Assembly: GCA_028709965.1 (NCBI GenBank)
Contig: JAQUTA010000002.1
Span: 18,622 to 82,621, forward strand
DNA: 64,000 nt
Direction: 5' to 3'
Origin: Lutispora sp.
GTDB taxonomy: Bacteria > Bacillota > Clostridia > Lutisporales > Lutisporaceae
A program made the position numbers and the translations under genes. Under the pieces are notes generated by a model. It searched no databases, was not told where the DNA came from, and saw only the letters and a list, made by a program, of their open reading frames with translations. The number at the start of each line of letters is the position of its first letter. Position 1 is the stretch's first letter. Shown here piece after piece: positions 29,295-39,359 of the stretch.

Positions 29295-31013
29295 ATGTTA
29301 AAAAGCCAAGAAATGAGAAGAATAGCAATAGAAATGGATGCACTTAAGATAGGTATGGGTTGGGGTTTAGACGATTTAGACAAAGTTCAAATATTATTAG
29401 AAAGTACTTGGGGAGACAGCCATCCGGGCAGTGTTCATTTAAATAGACTTGTTTTCGCCGCTGAAACCAAACTCATAGAGCTTGGTGCAAGGCCTGCTAA
29501 ATATACTACAACTGATATTTGTGATGGAATTGCCCAGGGGCATGATGGAATGAATTATTCATTACTATCCCGTGAAGTTATATGTAATATGATTGAAGTT
29601 CATGGTATGGCAACACCTTTTGATGGAGGTATGTTTATATGTAGCTGTGATAAAGGCGTTCCTGCTCACCTAAAAGCCATAGCAAGATTAGATATGCCTT
29701 CTATAGTATTTACCGGAGGAATTATGAAGGCAGGTCCAGATAATTTAACTTTGGAACAAATAGGAACCTATAGTGCTAAATTAAAAAGAGGAGAAATTAC
29801 AGAAGAAGAATTTAAGAAAAAGCAACATTCGGCTTGTGCTTCTTGTGGCGCATGCGCTTTTATGGGAACTGCAGCTACTATGCAGATAATGGCAGAAGCA
29901 CTAGGCTTAACACTTCCTGGAACGGCAGTAATGCCCACAACAATATCAGAGTTTGAGGAAGAAGTTCAAAGAGCTGCAACACAATTATTAGAATTAGTAA
30001 AGAAAGATATAAAGCCTATTCAAATTCTAACTAAAAAGGCATTTGAAAACGCTATAATGGTACATGCTGCTATTGCTGGCTCCACAAATGCTTTACTTCA
30101 TTTACCGGCAATTGCTCATGAAGTTGGAATAGAGCTAGCTCCTGAGCTTTTTGATAATATACATAGAAGGATTCCATATATATCTAACATAAGACCTAGT
30201 GGTCTTTATCCAGCACAATACTTTTGGTATGCTGGCGGAGTACCTGCTGTTATGGAAGCTATAAAGGATAATCTACATCTTGAAACTATGACGGTTACAG
30301 GAAAAACATTAGGCGAAAATTTAAATGAATTAAAAGCGAATGGGTTTTACAAAAAATGCCACAGTTATTTAAGAGATATAGGTGTAGACAAGGATAATAT
30401 TATTACTCCAGTAGACAAACCTCTCCATAAAGAAGGGGCAGTGGCTATTTTAAAAGGAAACCTTGCACCGGAAGGATCAGTAGTGAAGCATTCAGCTATT
30501 GATAAGAAAATGATGAAGGTAACTTTAATAGCAAGACCCTTTGATTCAGAAGAGGAGGCCAAAGAAGCAATATTATCTGGAAAAATTAAACCGGGAGACG
30601 CAGTTTTTATCAGATATGAAGGACCAAAGGGAAGCGGTATGCCTGAGATGTTCTATACTACAGAGTGTATTGCTTCCGATAAGAAACTTGTATCAACAAC
30701 TGCGCTCATAACCGATGGTAGATTTTCTGGTGCTACGAGGGGTCCGGCTATTGGTCATGTATCTCCAGAGGCTAACGAAGGGGGCCCAATTGCTTTAGTT
30801 GAAGAGGGTGACATAATAAGGATTGATATTCCTAATAGAAGACTTGATATAGTAGGAGTAAAGGGAGTAGAAAAATCTATGGAAGAAATAGATGAAATAA
30901 TAGAAAAAAGAAAATCTAACTGGATTAAGCCAAAGGTTATATATACCCAAGGTATTTTTGATATATATAGAAAACTTGCAGTTTCAGCTATGAAGGGAGG
31001 ATATATGGAGTAA
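29295..31013 (+). CDS. IlvD/Edd-family Fe-S dehydratase (candidate sugar-acid dehydratase)
   Basis: CDKGVPAHLKAIARLDMPSIVFTGG, HSACASCGACAFMGTAATMQIMAEALGLTLPGTAVMP, GRFSGATRGPAIGHVSPEANEGGPIALVEEGD. Confidence 0.9.
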   Translation: MLKSQEMRRIAIEMDALKIGMGWGLDDLDKVQILLESTWGDSHPGSVHLNRLVFAAETKLIELGARPAKYTTTDICDGIAQGHDGMNYSLLSREVICNMIEVHGMATPFDGGMFICSCDKGVPAHLKAIARLDMPSIVFTGGIMKAGPDNLTLEQIGTYSAKLKRGEITEEEFKKKQHSACASCGACAFMGTAATMQIMAEALGLTLPGTAVMPTTISEFEEEVQRAATQLLELVKKDIKPIQILTKKAFENAIMVHAAIAGSTNALLHLPAIAHEVGIELAPELFDNIHRRIPYISNIRPSGLYPAQYFWYAGGVPAVMEAIKDNLHLETMTVTGKTLGENLNELKANGFYKKCHSYLRDIGVDKDNIITPVDKPLHKEGAVAILKGNLAPEGSVVKHSAIDKKMMKVTLIARPFDSEEEAKEAILSGKIKPGDAVFIRYEGPKGSGMPEMFYTTECIASDKKLVSTTALITDGRFSGATRGPAIGHVSPEANEGGPIALVEEGDIIRIDIPNRRLDIVGVKGVEKSMEEIDEIIEKRKSNWIKPKVIYTQGIFDIYRKLAVSAMKGGYME

Positions 31014-31150
31014 GCATATTTTTAATAGGTATAATTGCAAAAGTAACCTTGAAGGCAAAAAAAGTATTCAGAACGTATATCTACGAAATTAATTAGGTAA
31101 AGAAACAACAAAAAATTGAAAGATAAGAAAAAATCAAATTTAGTTATCTT

Positions 31151-31174
31151 GAAAATGAAAATGAAAATGAAAAT
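31151..31174 (+). repeat. Hexanucleotide tandem repeat (GAAAAT)x4 in the leader of the LivK-like gene
   Basis: Direct reading; 23 nt upstream of ATG31198. Confidence 0.9.
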
Positions 31175-31197
31175 AAAAGAATGAAAGAGGGAAAGAA

Positions 31198-32382
31198 ATG
31201 AAAAGATTTACATGTGCAATACTTTGTCTGACTTTGATATTCACATTTACAGCATGTTCAGGAAAGGCTGTAGAGAGCAATAAGAAATCCGATGTAATTA
31301 CCATCGGCGTAATTTGTCCGCTTACAGGGGAGAGTACCATATATGGTGATGTGCTTGCGAAAACAGTTCAACTTTTGGTCAACGAAACCAACGCCAATGG
31401 TGGTATTTTAGGAAAACAAATTGTCCTAAAATCGTATGATAATCGTGATGACGCTGTTGAAACCACTAATGCTGCTCGCAAGGCCATTCTAAATGATGGA
31501 GTGGTAGCGTTTATTGGAACTGATTCTTCAACATCAACCATTGCCCTTGTTGAAGTTGCAACTGAGTATGAAATACCTGTGGTTACTAGTATAGCAACAA
31601 ATTCAAAGGTTACAATGACAGACGATGGTAAAGTTCGACCATATGCATTTCGCGCTTGTTTATCTGATCCGCAAAGCGGTTCGATAATGGGTGAATATGT
31701 AGTAAATGAACTTAATTATAAAAACCTTGCTATTATTTACGAAATCGGCAGCGATTTTTCAATCGGTATTACGAATGAATTCTCTGAGAGTGTAGAAGCA
31801 AATGGCGGCACAGTAACCACAAAAGAAGCATATAACACAGGAGACGTTGATTTTAGGGCAGTGTTAACGAAAATCAAGAATTCCAAAAATTTTGATGCTA
31901 TATATATAGCAGCAGGTTATTATAAACAAATAGGACTTATTGCGAATCAGGCTCGTGATCTTGGAATAACTCAGCCTTTCATTACAACGGAAGGTGCAAT
32001 GTCTAGTGATATTTTCAATATCGCAAGCAATTCCATTGAAAACATGGTATTTAATGTGGCTGTTGACACCGAATCTCCTAATGTTAAACCACTAATTGAA
32101 AAATTTGTAGCTGAATATAATTATGACCCAAGCGTAAATGTTGCAGCGGACTGCTTTTTGGCATACGACGCATACAAACTACTTGAAGGTGCGATTGAGA
32201 AGGCAGGAGTTGTAGATTCCAATGCAATTAGAGATGCGCTTGAATCAACCACAGATCTTAAGGGACTGACCAGCAATATTTCATTTGTACCCGAAACCCA
32301 TGTAGTTATCCGCGAAGTTCCAATATGCAAGATTGAAAATGGTGGATTTATAACAATCGGACTTTTTGAACCATCCAAATAA
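31198..32382 (+). CDS. Branched-chain amino acid-type ABC transporter substrate-binding protein
   Basis: Lipobox TACS; ITIGVICPLTGESTIYGDVLAKTVQLLVNETNANGGILGKQI. Confidence 0.93.
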   Translation: MKRFTCAILCLTLIFTFTACSGKAVESNKKSDVITIGVICPLTGESTIYGDVLAKTVQLLVNETNANGGILGKQIVLKSYDNRDDAVETTNAARKAILNDGVVAFIGTDSSTSTIALVEVATEYEIPVVTSIATNSKVTMTDDGKVRPYAFRACLSDPQSGSIMGEYVVNELNYKNLAIIYEIGSDFSIGITNEFSESVEANGGTVTTKEAYNTGDVDFRAVLTKIKNSKNFDAIYIAAGYYKQIGLIANQARDLGITQPFITTEGAMSSDIFNIASNSIENMVFNVAVDTESPNVKPLIEKFVAEYNYDPSVNVAADCFLAYDAYKLLEGAIEKAGVVDSNAIRDALESTTDLKGLTSNISFVPETHVVIREVPICKIENGGFITIGLFEPSK

Positions 32383-32530
32383 GCATTAAATATCAAGATA
32401 ATGCCTCTTTAAATATTTTAAAAAACTTAATTATATTATTTCGAAACATGTAAGCTTATGTATTACCATTAAGAATAAGGTAAATAGTTATTAAACAGTA
32501 AGTTGAATCTATGGAAGTAGGTGACATATT

Positions 32531-33406
32531 TTGTTTATTCAACAGTTTGTAAATGGCATTTCTGTTGGAAGCGTGTATGCACTGATGGCAGTTGGATACG
32601 CACTTATATACAGCTTATTGAACTTCACAAATTTTGCGCATGGTATTAGTGTTACAATAGGAGCATTTGCAGCATTTTTCTTTCTGACCTATGCAATGCA
32701 AAACTTGTTGTCCGGTATTATTATGGGCGTTATTGCCGCAGCACTTTTAGCAGCGTTCATCCAGCTTGTGGCATATCGTCCATTGCTAAAACGTAATTCA
32801 AAACGAATTTTTCTAATGATTATAGGATTAGGTGTATCTGTCATTGGAGACAATCTTATTATAATTGCATTCTCAGGAAGATTCAGAATCTTTCCGGTCA
32901 ACTTTTCTTCTGAAAGTATTAAGATTTTTGGTGCCAATATTGGTGTTGTAGATATTATTATATTTGTTGTAAGTATGATAGCTCTTCTCATAGTTGAGTT
33001 GATAATACGCAAAACTCGTTTGGGTCTTGCAATTCGTGGAGCGTCATTTAGTCTTGATACAACATCACTGATGGGAGTAAATACATATAAGCTTATTCTC
33101 ACTATATTTTTAATTGCAGGAAGTCTTGCCGGTATCGCAGGTGCTCTCCTCGGTGCAAAATATACGACATATCCATCTCTTGGTACATTTTATACTAACA
33201 AAGCGTTTATATGTGCAGTCTTCGGCGGACTGGGGAGTCTCCCGGGGGCTATGATTGGCGCACTTATTCTTGGAGTATCGGAATCAATGATTTCTGCATA
33301 TGTTTCAACAGGGCTAAGAGATTTGTTTTCATATTTCATTTTGATTGTGATTTTGCTGGTGCGTCCATCCGGGTTGATGGGAAAATCCAGCGAAAACAAA
33401 GCATAA
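32531..33406 (+). CDS. Branched-chain amino acid-type ABC permease (LivH-like)
   Basis: FVNGISVGSVYALMAVGYALIYSLLNFTNFAHG. Confidence 0.93.
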   Translation: MFIQQFVNGISVGSVYALMAVGYALIYSLLNFTNFAHGISVTIGAFAAFFFLTYAMQNLLSGIIMGVIAAALLAAFIQLVAYRPLLKRNSKRIFLMIIGLGVSVIGDNLIIIAFSGRFRIFPVNFSSESIKIFGANIGVVDIIIFVVSMIALLIVELIIRKTRLGLAIRGASFSLDTTSLMGVNTYKLILTIFLIAGSLAGIAGALLGAKYTTYPSLGTFYTNKAFICAVFGGLGSLPGAMIGALILGVSESMISAYVSTGLRDLFSYFILIVILLVRPSGLMGKSSENKA

Positions 33407-33418
33407 GGAGAGTGACTC

Positions 33419-34312
33419 ATGATTTACTGGTTAGGAGTAGCAACACTTGTCGGTATTTATCTCATAGCGGTTATGGGAGTATCTATTTTGTGTGGATTTA
33501 CAGGAATGTTTTCGTTAGGTCATGCAGGTTTTATGGCAATAGGCGCCTATACCTCTGCTTTGCTTACCAAAAATTTTGGAATCCCTATTTTTGCAGGAAT
33601 TATAGGTGGTATGATATTGGCAGCAATTGCCGGAGCGTTATTGTGCTATCCGACATTAAAACTTAGAGATGATTATTTCATCATTGTAACTCTTGGTATT
33701 GGAGAAGCAATTAAGCTAATAATTCTAAATGCAGTTAATTTAACCGGAGGTGCAAGAGGGCTATCTGATATTCCAAAAGGGTCGAGCTTTATTTCTGTAT
33801 GGGCTATCGTAATTATTACTTTTATTGTACTTAGATCGTTCATTAATTCGAAGCATGGTCGAAACTGCATTGCTCTTAGAGAAGAGGAACTTGCGGCACA
33901 ATCTGTAGGTATAAATCCAATTAAATATAAAATGGTGGCAATGGTTATCAGTTGTCTCCTATGTGGATGTGCAGGAGGATTCCTTGCTCATTATATGCAT
34001 TATTTGCAACCAAACATGTTCTCAATGGTTAAATCCGACGAACTCATAATCATGGTTATTCTGGGTGGTCAAGGTAGCCTTACCGGAACAGTTCTTGCCG
34101 GTTTGTTGTTATTACCGCTTCCTGAATTACTTCGTTTTGGCTCAGCGGAACAATGGAGAATGGTTTTCTATGGTTTGCTGGTAGTCATTGTCATTTTGTT
34201 CCGACCGGCCGGACTTATGGGCATGAGGGAGTTTACATTTAAAGACATTAAAAACGTTGCAAAATGGTTTAGGAGTGAATATAGTAAAAAAACTACAAGG
34301 AACAAGGTATGA
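33419..34312 (+). CDS. Branched-chain amino acid-type ABC permease (LivM-like)
   Basis: CGFTGMFSLGHAGFMAIGAYTSALL; ILGGQGSLTGTVLAG. Confidence 0.93.
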   Translation: MIYWLGVATLVGIYLIAVMGVSILCGFTGMFSLGHAGFMAIGAYTSALLTKNFGIPIFAGIIGGMILAAIAGALLCYPTLKLRDDYFIIVTLGIGEAIKLIILNAVNLTGGARGLSDIPKGSSFISVWAIVIITFIVLRSFINSKHGRNCIALREEELAAQSVGINPIKYKMVAMVISCLLCGCAGGFLAHYMHYLQPNMFSMVKSDELIIMVILGGQGSLTGTVLAGLLLLPLPELLRFGSAEQWRMVFYGLLVVIVILFRPAGLMGMREFTFKDIKNVAKWFRSEYSKKTTRNKV

Positions 34313-34342
34313 TAACGCTCTGTTATCAGGAAAGGAAAGATA

Positions 34343-35125
34343 ATGGATAATTATGATGTTGAATGTGCATTGGAAATTTGCGACGTGTGTAAACATTTTG
34401 GCGGTATCATAGCCACAGATCATATAAATATAATGGCAAGGTCAAATACAATCTTTGGTATCATTGGCCCTAATGGGGCAGGAAAAACAACTTTGTTTAA
34501 TCTAATAACAGGTATCTATAAACCTACAAGTGGAGATATTCTCCTATACGGCAAGTCGCTTGTTGGTAAATTGCCATATGAAATTGCATGTGAAGGAGTT
34601 GCTAGGACTTTTCAAAACATACGGTTATTTAATGATTTGACCGTTTATGAAAACCTTCATATTGCCTATCAGAAAAGTATTACATATACTATTTTTGACG
34701 GAATTCTAAAAACAAAAAAATGTAAAGAACAGGAGGCAAAATGTGCTGAGATCAGCGAACAAATGCTAAAGAGTGTTGGCTTATGGGAGCTGAAGGATCA
34801 ACTTGCACGCAATTTGCCATATGGTTTGCAAAGAAAACTTGAAATTGCACGAGCTCTTATTACAAATCCAAAGGTAATGTTACTTGATGAACCAGCGGCA
34901 GGTATGAATGAAGAAGAATCCGAACAACTTTCCGGAATTATCAAAGATATTCGTAATAATAATGATATTACAATTATCGTGATTGATCATCATATGGACG
35001 TAATTATGGATGTTTGCGATGAGATTACGGTTATCAACTTTGGAAAACAACTTGTTACTGGTTCACCATACGATATACAAAATAACAGTGAAGTAATTGA
35101 TGCTTATTTGGGAGTAGGTGACTAA
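34343..35125 (+). CDS. Branched-chain amino acid-type ABC ATPase (LivG-like)
   Basis: HFGGIIATDHINIM, IIGPNGAGKTTLFNLITG, LARNLPYGLQRKLEIARAL, LLDEPAAGMNEEE. Confidence 0.94.
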   Translation: MDNYDVECALEICDVCKHFGGIIATDHINIMARSNTIFGIIGPNGAGKTTLFNLITGIYKPTSGDILLYGKSLVGKLPYEIACEGVARTFQNIRLFNDLTVYENLHIAYQKSITYTIFDGILKTKKCKEQEAKCAEISEQMLKSVGLWELKDQLARNLPYGLQRKLEIARALITNPKVMLLDEPAAGMNEEESEQLSGIIKDIRNNNDITIIVIDHHMDVIMDVCDEITVINFGKQLVTGSPYDIQNNSEVIDAYLGVGD

Positions 35126-35861
35126 TGTGTTGAAATGTGAAAATCTAAGATTCAGTTATGGAAAAATCCAAGCGCTTAATGGGATAAGTTTTGAGGTAAA
35201 GCAGGGAGAAATAATGTCGATTATTGGTGCAAACGGCGCGGGAAAATCGACATTGATGCGCTGCATCGCAGGGATGCTGAAGCCTCAGTCAGGAAAGATT
35301 ATATATGATGGAAAACCTCTGCCTCACTCCGGTCATGAGGTAGTAGGGCGAGGAATTGCACTAGTACCGGAAGGACGTTGGATATTCCCGAACCTAACAG
35401 TAGAAGAAAATTTACTGATGGGCGGATATCTTGTTAAAGACAGAAAGATAGGCATCAAGCGTGCATACGAAATGTTCCGGTTACTTGGTGAAAGAAAAAA
35501 ACAAAGAGCAGGAACTCTTTCCGGAGGAGAGCAGCAGATGCTTGCGATAGCGAGAGGTCTGATGAGTAATCCGAAGGTTTTGCTGATGGATGAGCCTTCG
35601 CTTGGCCTTGCACCATTGATAGTTAATGATGTTATCAACACGATTGATGAAATTAACAAGCAAGGCGTAACGGTATTGCTTGTAGAACAAAATGCAAGAA
35701 AAGCGCTGAAAATTGCACACCATGCATGCGTCATTGAACAGGGGAAAATTGTAAAATACGATACGGGTGATGAGATTGCACGGGACAAATCAGTAATCTC
35801 AGCTTATCTTGGTCGAAATGCAAAAAAAACTAATAATAATATTAAAGAACTAAACAACTAA
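35118..35861 (+). CDS. Branched-chain amino acid-type ABC ATPase (LivF-like)
   Basis: SYGKIQALNGISFEV, IIGANGAGKSTLMRCIAGM, LSGGEQQMLAIARGLMSNPKVLLMDEPSLGLAPL. Confidence 0.95.
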   Translation: MTNVLKCENLRFSYGKIQALNGISFEVKQGEIMSIIGANGAGKSTLMRCIAGMLKPQSGKIIYDGKPLPHSGHEVVGRGIALVPEGRWIFPNLTVEENLLMGGYLVKDRKIGIKRAYEMFRLLGERKKQRAGTLSGGEQQMLAIARGLMSNPKVLLMDEPSLGLAPLIVNDVINTIDEINKQGVTVLLVEQNARKALKIAHHACVIEQGKIVKYDTGDEIARDKSVISAYLGRNAKKTNNNIKELNN

Positions 35862-36065
35862 TATTTGCAAAAAATCATATTGTATTTTAGAAAAATAATA
35901 TAACACAAAGTAAACTCGACCTCTTCATTATCTACCGTTATTAAACCATGAGTATTGTTATAGGTTTAGACAAAGGAATAAAAAAGAGAAAATAGATTGC
36001 AAGGCTATTATCTTTACAAGAAGTTATTTTTTCCCTTGCAAGTACTATATACGAGGAGAATTAAA

Positions 36066-36827
36066 ATGAAAGACTATTTAAACGTAGGCGGAAAGATAGC
36101 AATTGTTACAGGATCAGGTCGTGGTATCGGACGTGGTATAGCTATTGAGCTTGCTTCGTATGGAGTAAAGGTAATGGTATGCGACATTAACGATGAAACC
36201 GGTGAAAGTGTCAAAAAGGAAATAATTGATGCCGGTGGTGTAGCAGAATACTGTCATTGTGATATCATGAAAATTGATGATATAAAAAATGTGGTAGCGC
36301 AGACGGTGAAAACTTATGGCACGGTTGATATTCTTATTAACAACGGCGGTGGCGGAGAACCACCTTGCGATTTTGATACTATAACCGATGAACGTTGGGA
36401 TAGATACATACGCTTCAATCTCTATAGCGCTTTCTATATGATTAGGGAAGTGTTTCCATATATGAAAAAACAAAATAGTGGCAAGATTGTCAATATAAGT
36501 TCAGGTTATGCTATAGGCGGAGGTGACAAGTGTGCTCACTATGCATCTGCAAAAGCAGGTGTAATCGGTTTGACAACTTCAATAGCAAAGGAGGCAGCTC
36601 CTTATAATATAAATGTAAATGTGATACCGGTTCCCACGACAGATACCCCGGGACTTAGAGAAGCAGATTTTGAGTTTGTTGCAGATGAAATTCCTCTAAT
36701 TCCGTTGGGCAGAATAGCTCAACCATTGGACATTGCAAACACTGTTTTATTCTTGATTTCCGGTGCTGCTGATTATGTTACGGGACAAATTGTTGCATCT
36801 AACGGCGGAAAAAGAATGTTAGTGTAA
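36066..36827 (+). CDS. SDR-family oxidoreductase
   Basis: KIAIVTGSGRGIGRGIAIEL, NNGGGG, YASAKAGVIGLT. ATG36066 after GAGGAG. Confidence 0.92.
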   Translation: MKDYLNVGGKIAIVTGSGRGIGRGIAIELASYGVKVMVCDINDETGESVKKEIIDAGGVAEYCHCDIMKIDDIKNVVAQTVKTYGTVDILINNGGGGEPPCDFDTITDERWDRYIRFNLYSAFYMIREVFPYMKKQNSGKIVNISSGYAIGGGDKCAHYASAKAGVIGLTTSIAKEAAPYNINVNVIPVPTTDTPGLREADFEFVADEIPLIPLGRIAQPLDIANTVLFLISGAADYVTGQIVASNGGKRMLV

Positions 36828-36982
36828 TAATCTTGTTGAACAATCCAGGGAACTTTAAAGCTATTGTAAAATTAAGAAGTGTATATTTGAAGGAAGAAAT
36901 TGCAGGATTTGCCTTTTACATTATAAACAAGAAGCAATTTTAGAAAGAGGCTAATCTTTTATGAAACAATATTATAATAAAA

Positions 36983-37026
36983 AAATATCCCCAAGATATT
37001 TAGATTTAAAGGTTTTGGGGATATTT
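36983..37026. terminator. Intrinsic terminator at the end of the catabolic island
   Basis: AAATATCCCCAA...TTGGGGATATTT. Confidence 0.75.
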
Positions 37027-37037
37027 ATTTAAAAAGG

Positions 37038-37196
37038 GTACACATTAGAGTGAGCCTTTGAAGAGCAATATACTTAGCTCCATTCCAAGGAGAAGATTTA
37101 ATTTTACCTACTCTAGCAAAGTCAGCTAAAACCAAAGCATCCAAGGGGTCTGTTTTGTCTATATCAACAAAGGTGTTCTTGTTGAAGACATTGAAA
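37038..37196 (-). pseudogene. IS110-family (DEDD) transposase remnant
   Basis: Reverse-strand reading NKNTFVDIDKTDPLDALVLADFARVGKIKSSPWNGAKYIALQRLTL resembles the IS110 N-terminal DEDD region; no intact ORF. Confidence 0.65.
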
Positions 37197-37308
37197 AGGA
37201 AGACTGATTTTTATCGTAAACTTCAATAAAATCATTGAATTAAAGTAAATGAAAAGATATAATGTAATGAGATGCATGTGTATTTATTTTCTAGGAGGCG
37301 CTGACTTA

Positions 37309-37686
37309 ATGTATACAAAAGAGATTGTAAAGCATTTTCTGAATCCACAGAATGTAGGTAAAATGGAGGATGCTGATGCAGAAGGTACGATCGGTGACCC
37401 GAATTGCGGAGATTCTTTAACCATCTATATTAAAGTGAGAGAAGGTGTTATAAGCGATATAAGCTTTATGGTTTTTGGTTGCCCTGCATCCATTGCTACC
37501 AGCAGCATGATTACAGTTTTGGCAAAGGGGAAAACTTTAGAAGAGGCTTTGAAAATAACCGATGAAGATGTAGTAAATGCTGTTGGAGGTTTAACATTAG
37601 AAAAACAGCACTGTTCAAACCTTGGTGTAGGAGCATTAAGAAATGCTATACATAGTTACGTTAATAAAGATAGAAATTGTGTATAG
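37309..37686 (+). CDS. IscU/NifU-like Fe-S scaffold protein
   Basis: VKHFLNPQNVGKMEDADAEGTIGDPNCGDSLTIYIKV, FGCPASIATSSMIT. Confidence 0.9.
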   Translation: MYTKEIVKHFLNPQNVGKMEDADAEGTIGDPNCGDSLTIYIKVREGVISDISFMVFGCPASIATSSMITVLAKGKTLEEALKITDEDVVNAVGGLTLEKQHCSNLGVGALRNAIHSYVNKDRNCV

Positions 37687-37712
37687 GTTAGAATTTAAAG
37701 GAGGGGTTTTTC

Positions 37713-39266
37713 ATGTCTTATAGTCCATCGTTAGGCAGTACAGTTACAAATACCAGAATGAGAACACCTGGAAAATTATCACCTTTTTCAGGGATGTGTT
37801 CTGTATGCACGGCAGATTGCATAGGAAGCTGCGAAATTGGCTATTCAGCTGTTAGGGGTGAGGAAGCTCTTTACCCTGTTGGAGCAGACAAAAGCCAGTT
37901 TGCATCAGAAAAAAACTACCCGGTAGATTTTTCACATTTCAACATTAATGGGCATGTATTTGATGCATCAGGTATTGAAGCAGATACATACAAAGCTACT
38001 TTTCCCAATGCTGATATCAATACTATAGTGGGTTTAGAAAATCCGATAAAGCTAAAAGCACCCTTCATTCTACCTGCAATGGCCAAATTAAATTGGCCTG
38101 ACTACTATGCCGGTGCAGCCCTATCAGGGATAATGGTTGTCATCGGAGAAGATGCGGTTGTGAAAGATACAGAGCTTCAGATGAAAGATAACAAGGTGAT
38201 AAGATCTCCTTTTTTGGACAAAATGCTTAATAGCTTTAGAAAGTATCATCATGGTTATGGCGATATCGTACTACAGGCTAATGTAGACGATGAGCATATA
38301 GGTGTTTTGGATTATGCTATAAAAGAATTAGGCGCAACTACGGTAGAGCTCAAATTTGGTCAGGCAGCAAAAGGAATACAAGGCATGGGCTTCGTGTATA
38401 AATTAGAAGATGCCTTTGAGTTTCAGAAAAAAGGTTATCTAATTATACCTGACCCTTCTGATCCAATAATCCAGGAGAAACATAAAAAAGGCATTGGCAT
38501 TCATTTTCAAAGAATTGGCAAACTGCCTATGTGGAATGAAGAAATATTGGCTGATAGAATAGCCCAATTAAGAAGCCTGGGAGCAAAACGTATCCTCTTC
38601 AAAATGGCTGCTTTTGATCCTGGTGACATGATAAGAGTGCTGAAAATTGCTTCAAGGAATAAAATTGATCTGGTTACCTTTGATGGTGCTGGTGGAGGCA
38701 GTGGCAACAGCCCATGCAAGATGATGAATGAATGGAGTTTGCCACCGGTCTATATGGAAAGCATACTTTATGATATACTAAATGAGATGAAAGTTAAGGG
38801 TTATGCTTTACCCAAAGTAGCAGCAGCCGGAGGCTTTGCAATGGAAGACCAGATTTTCAAAGGACTTTCACTAGGATCACCATATGTCTCCATGATTGCC
38901 ATAGGCAGAGCTGCAATGGCCGCTGCAATGGCAGGCAAAAAGGTAGGAGAGCTTATTGCAAAAGGAGAAATTCCAAAGGACTTGCAAAAATATGGAGAAA
39001 ACATAAAAGATATTTATAGAGATGTAAGGATGCTGAGAGACATATATGGATCTGAAGCTGATAATATTTCCCCTGGAGCAATTGGGTTATACTCTTACAT
39101 CAATAGAGTATCTACGGGACTTCGTCAGATGATGGCTTTAAATAGAAAATTTGCTTTGGATAAAATTGACCGAAATGATATAATAGCCTTGACCAAAGAA
39201 GCCGGTGAAGTATCAGGCATCTCAACAGTTATGGATTATAGAAAAAGAATCAGAGAAATGGTATAG
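37713..39266 (+). CDS. FMN-binding glutamate synthase-family protein
   Basis: Central FMN-type barrel region IKLKAPFILPAMAKLNWP.., VTFDGAGGGSGNSPCKMMNEWSLPPVYME, VAAAGGFAMEDQIFKGLSLG; N-terminal Cys motif CSVCTADCIGSCEIG. Confidence 0.85.
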   Translation: MSYSPSLGSTVTNTRMRTPGKLSPFSGMCSVCTADCIGSCEIGYSAVRGEEALYPVGADKSQFASEKNYPVDFSHFNINGHVFDASGIEADTYKATFPNADINTIVGLENPIKLKAPFILPAMAKLNWPDYYAGAALSGIMVVIGEDAVVKDTELQMKDNKVIRSPFLDKMLNSFRKYHHGYGDIVLQANVDDEHIGVLDYAIKELGATTVELKFGQAAKGIQGMGFVYKLEDAFEFQKKGYLIIPDPSDPIIQEKHKKGIGIHFQRIGKLPMWNEEILADRIAQLRSLGAKRILFKMAAFDPGDMIRVLKIASRNKIDLVTFDGAGGGSGNSPCKMMNEWSLPPVYMESILYDILNEMKVKGYALPKVAAAGGFAMEDQIFKGLSLGSPYVSMIAIGRAAMAAAMAGKKVGELIAKGEIPKDLQKYGENIKDIYRDVRMLRDIYGSEADNISPGAIGLYSYINRVSTGLRQMMALNRKFALDKIDRNDIIALTKEAGEVSGISTVMDYRKRIREMV

Positions 39267-39272
39267 CAGCGC

Positions 39273-39303
39273 CGGGACAAGTGGGACGGTTCTTTTTGTC
39301 CCG
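39273..39303. repeat. REP-like imperfect hairpin
   Basis: CGGGACAAGTGGGACGGTTCTTTTTGTCCCG. Confidence 0.55.
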
Positions 39304-39359
39304 TTTTCCTTATTTGCAATGTCTAATTGATATGCTAATATTAATAAAGAAATAGATGA

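Noticed and set aside
33211-33666. 151-aa plus-strand ORF spanning livH/livM
   Set aside because: Out-of-frame shadow of two clear LIV permease genes; composition atypical, no domain.
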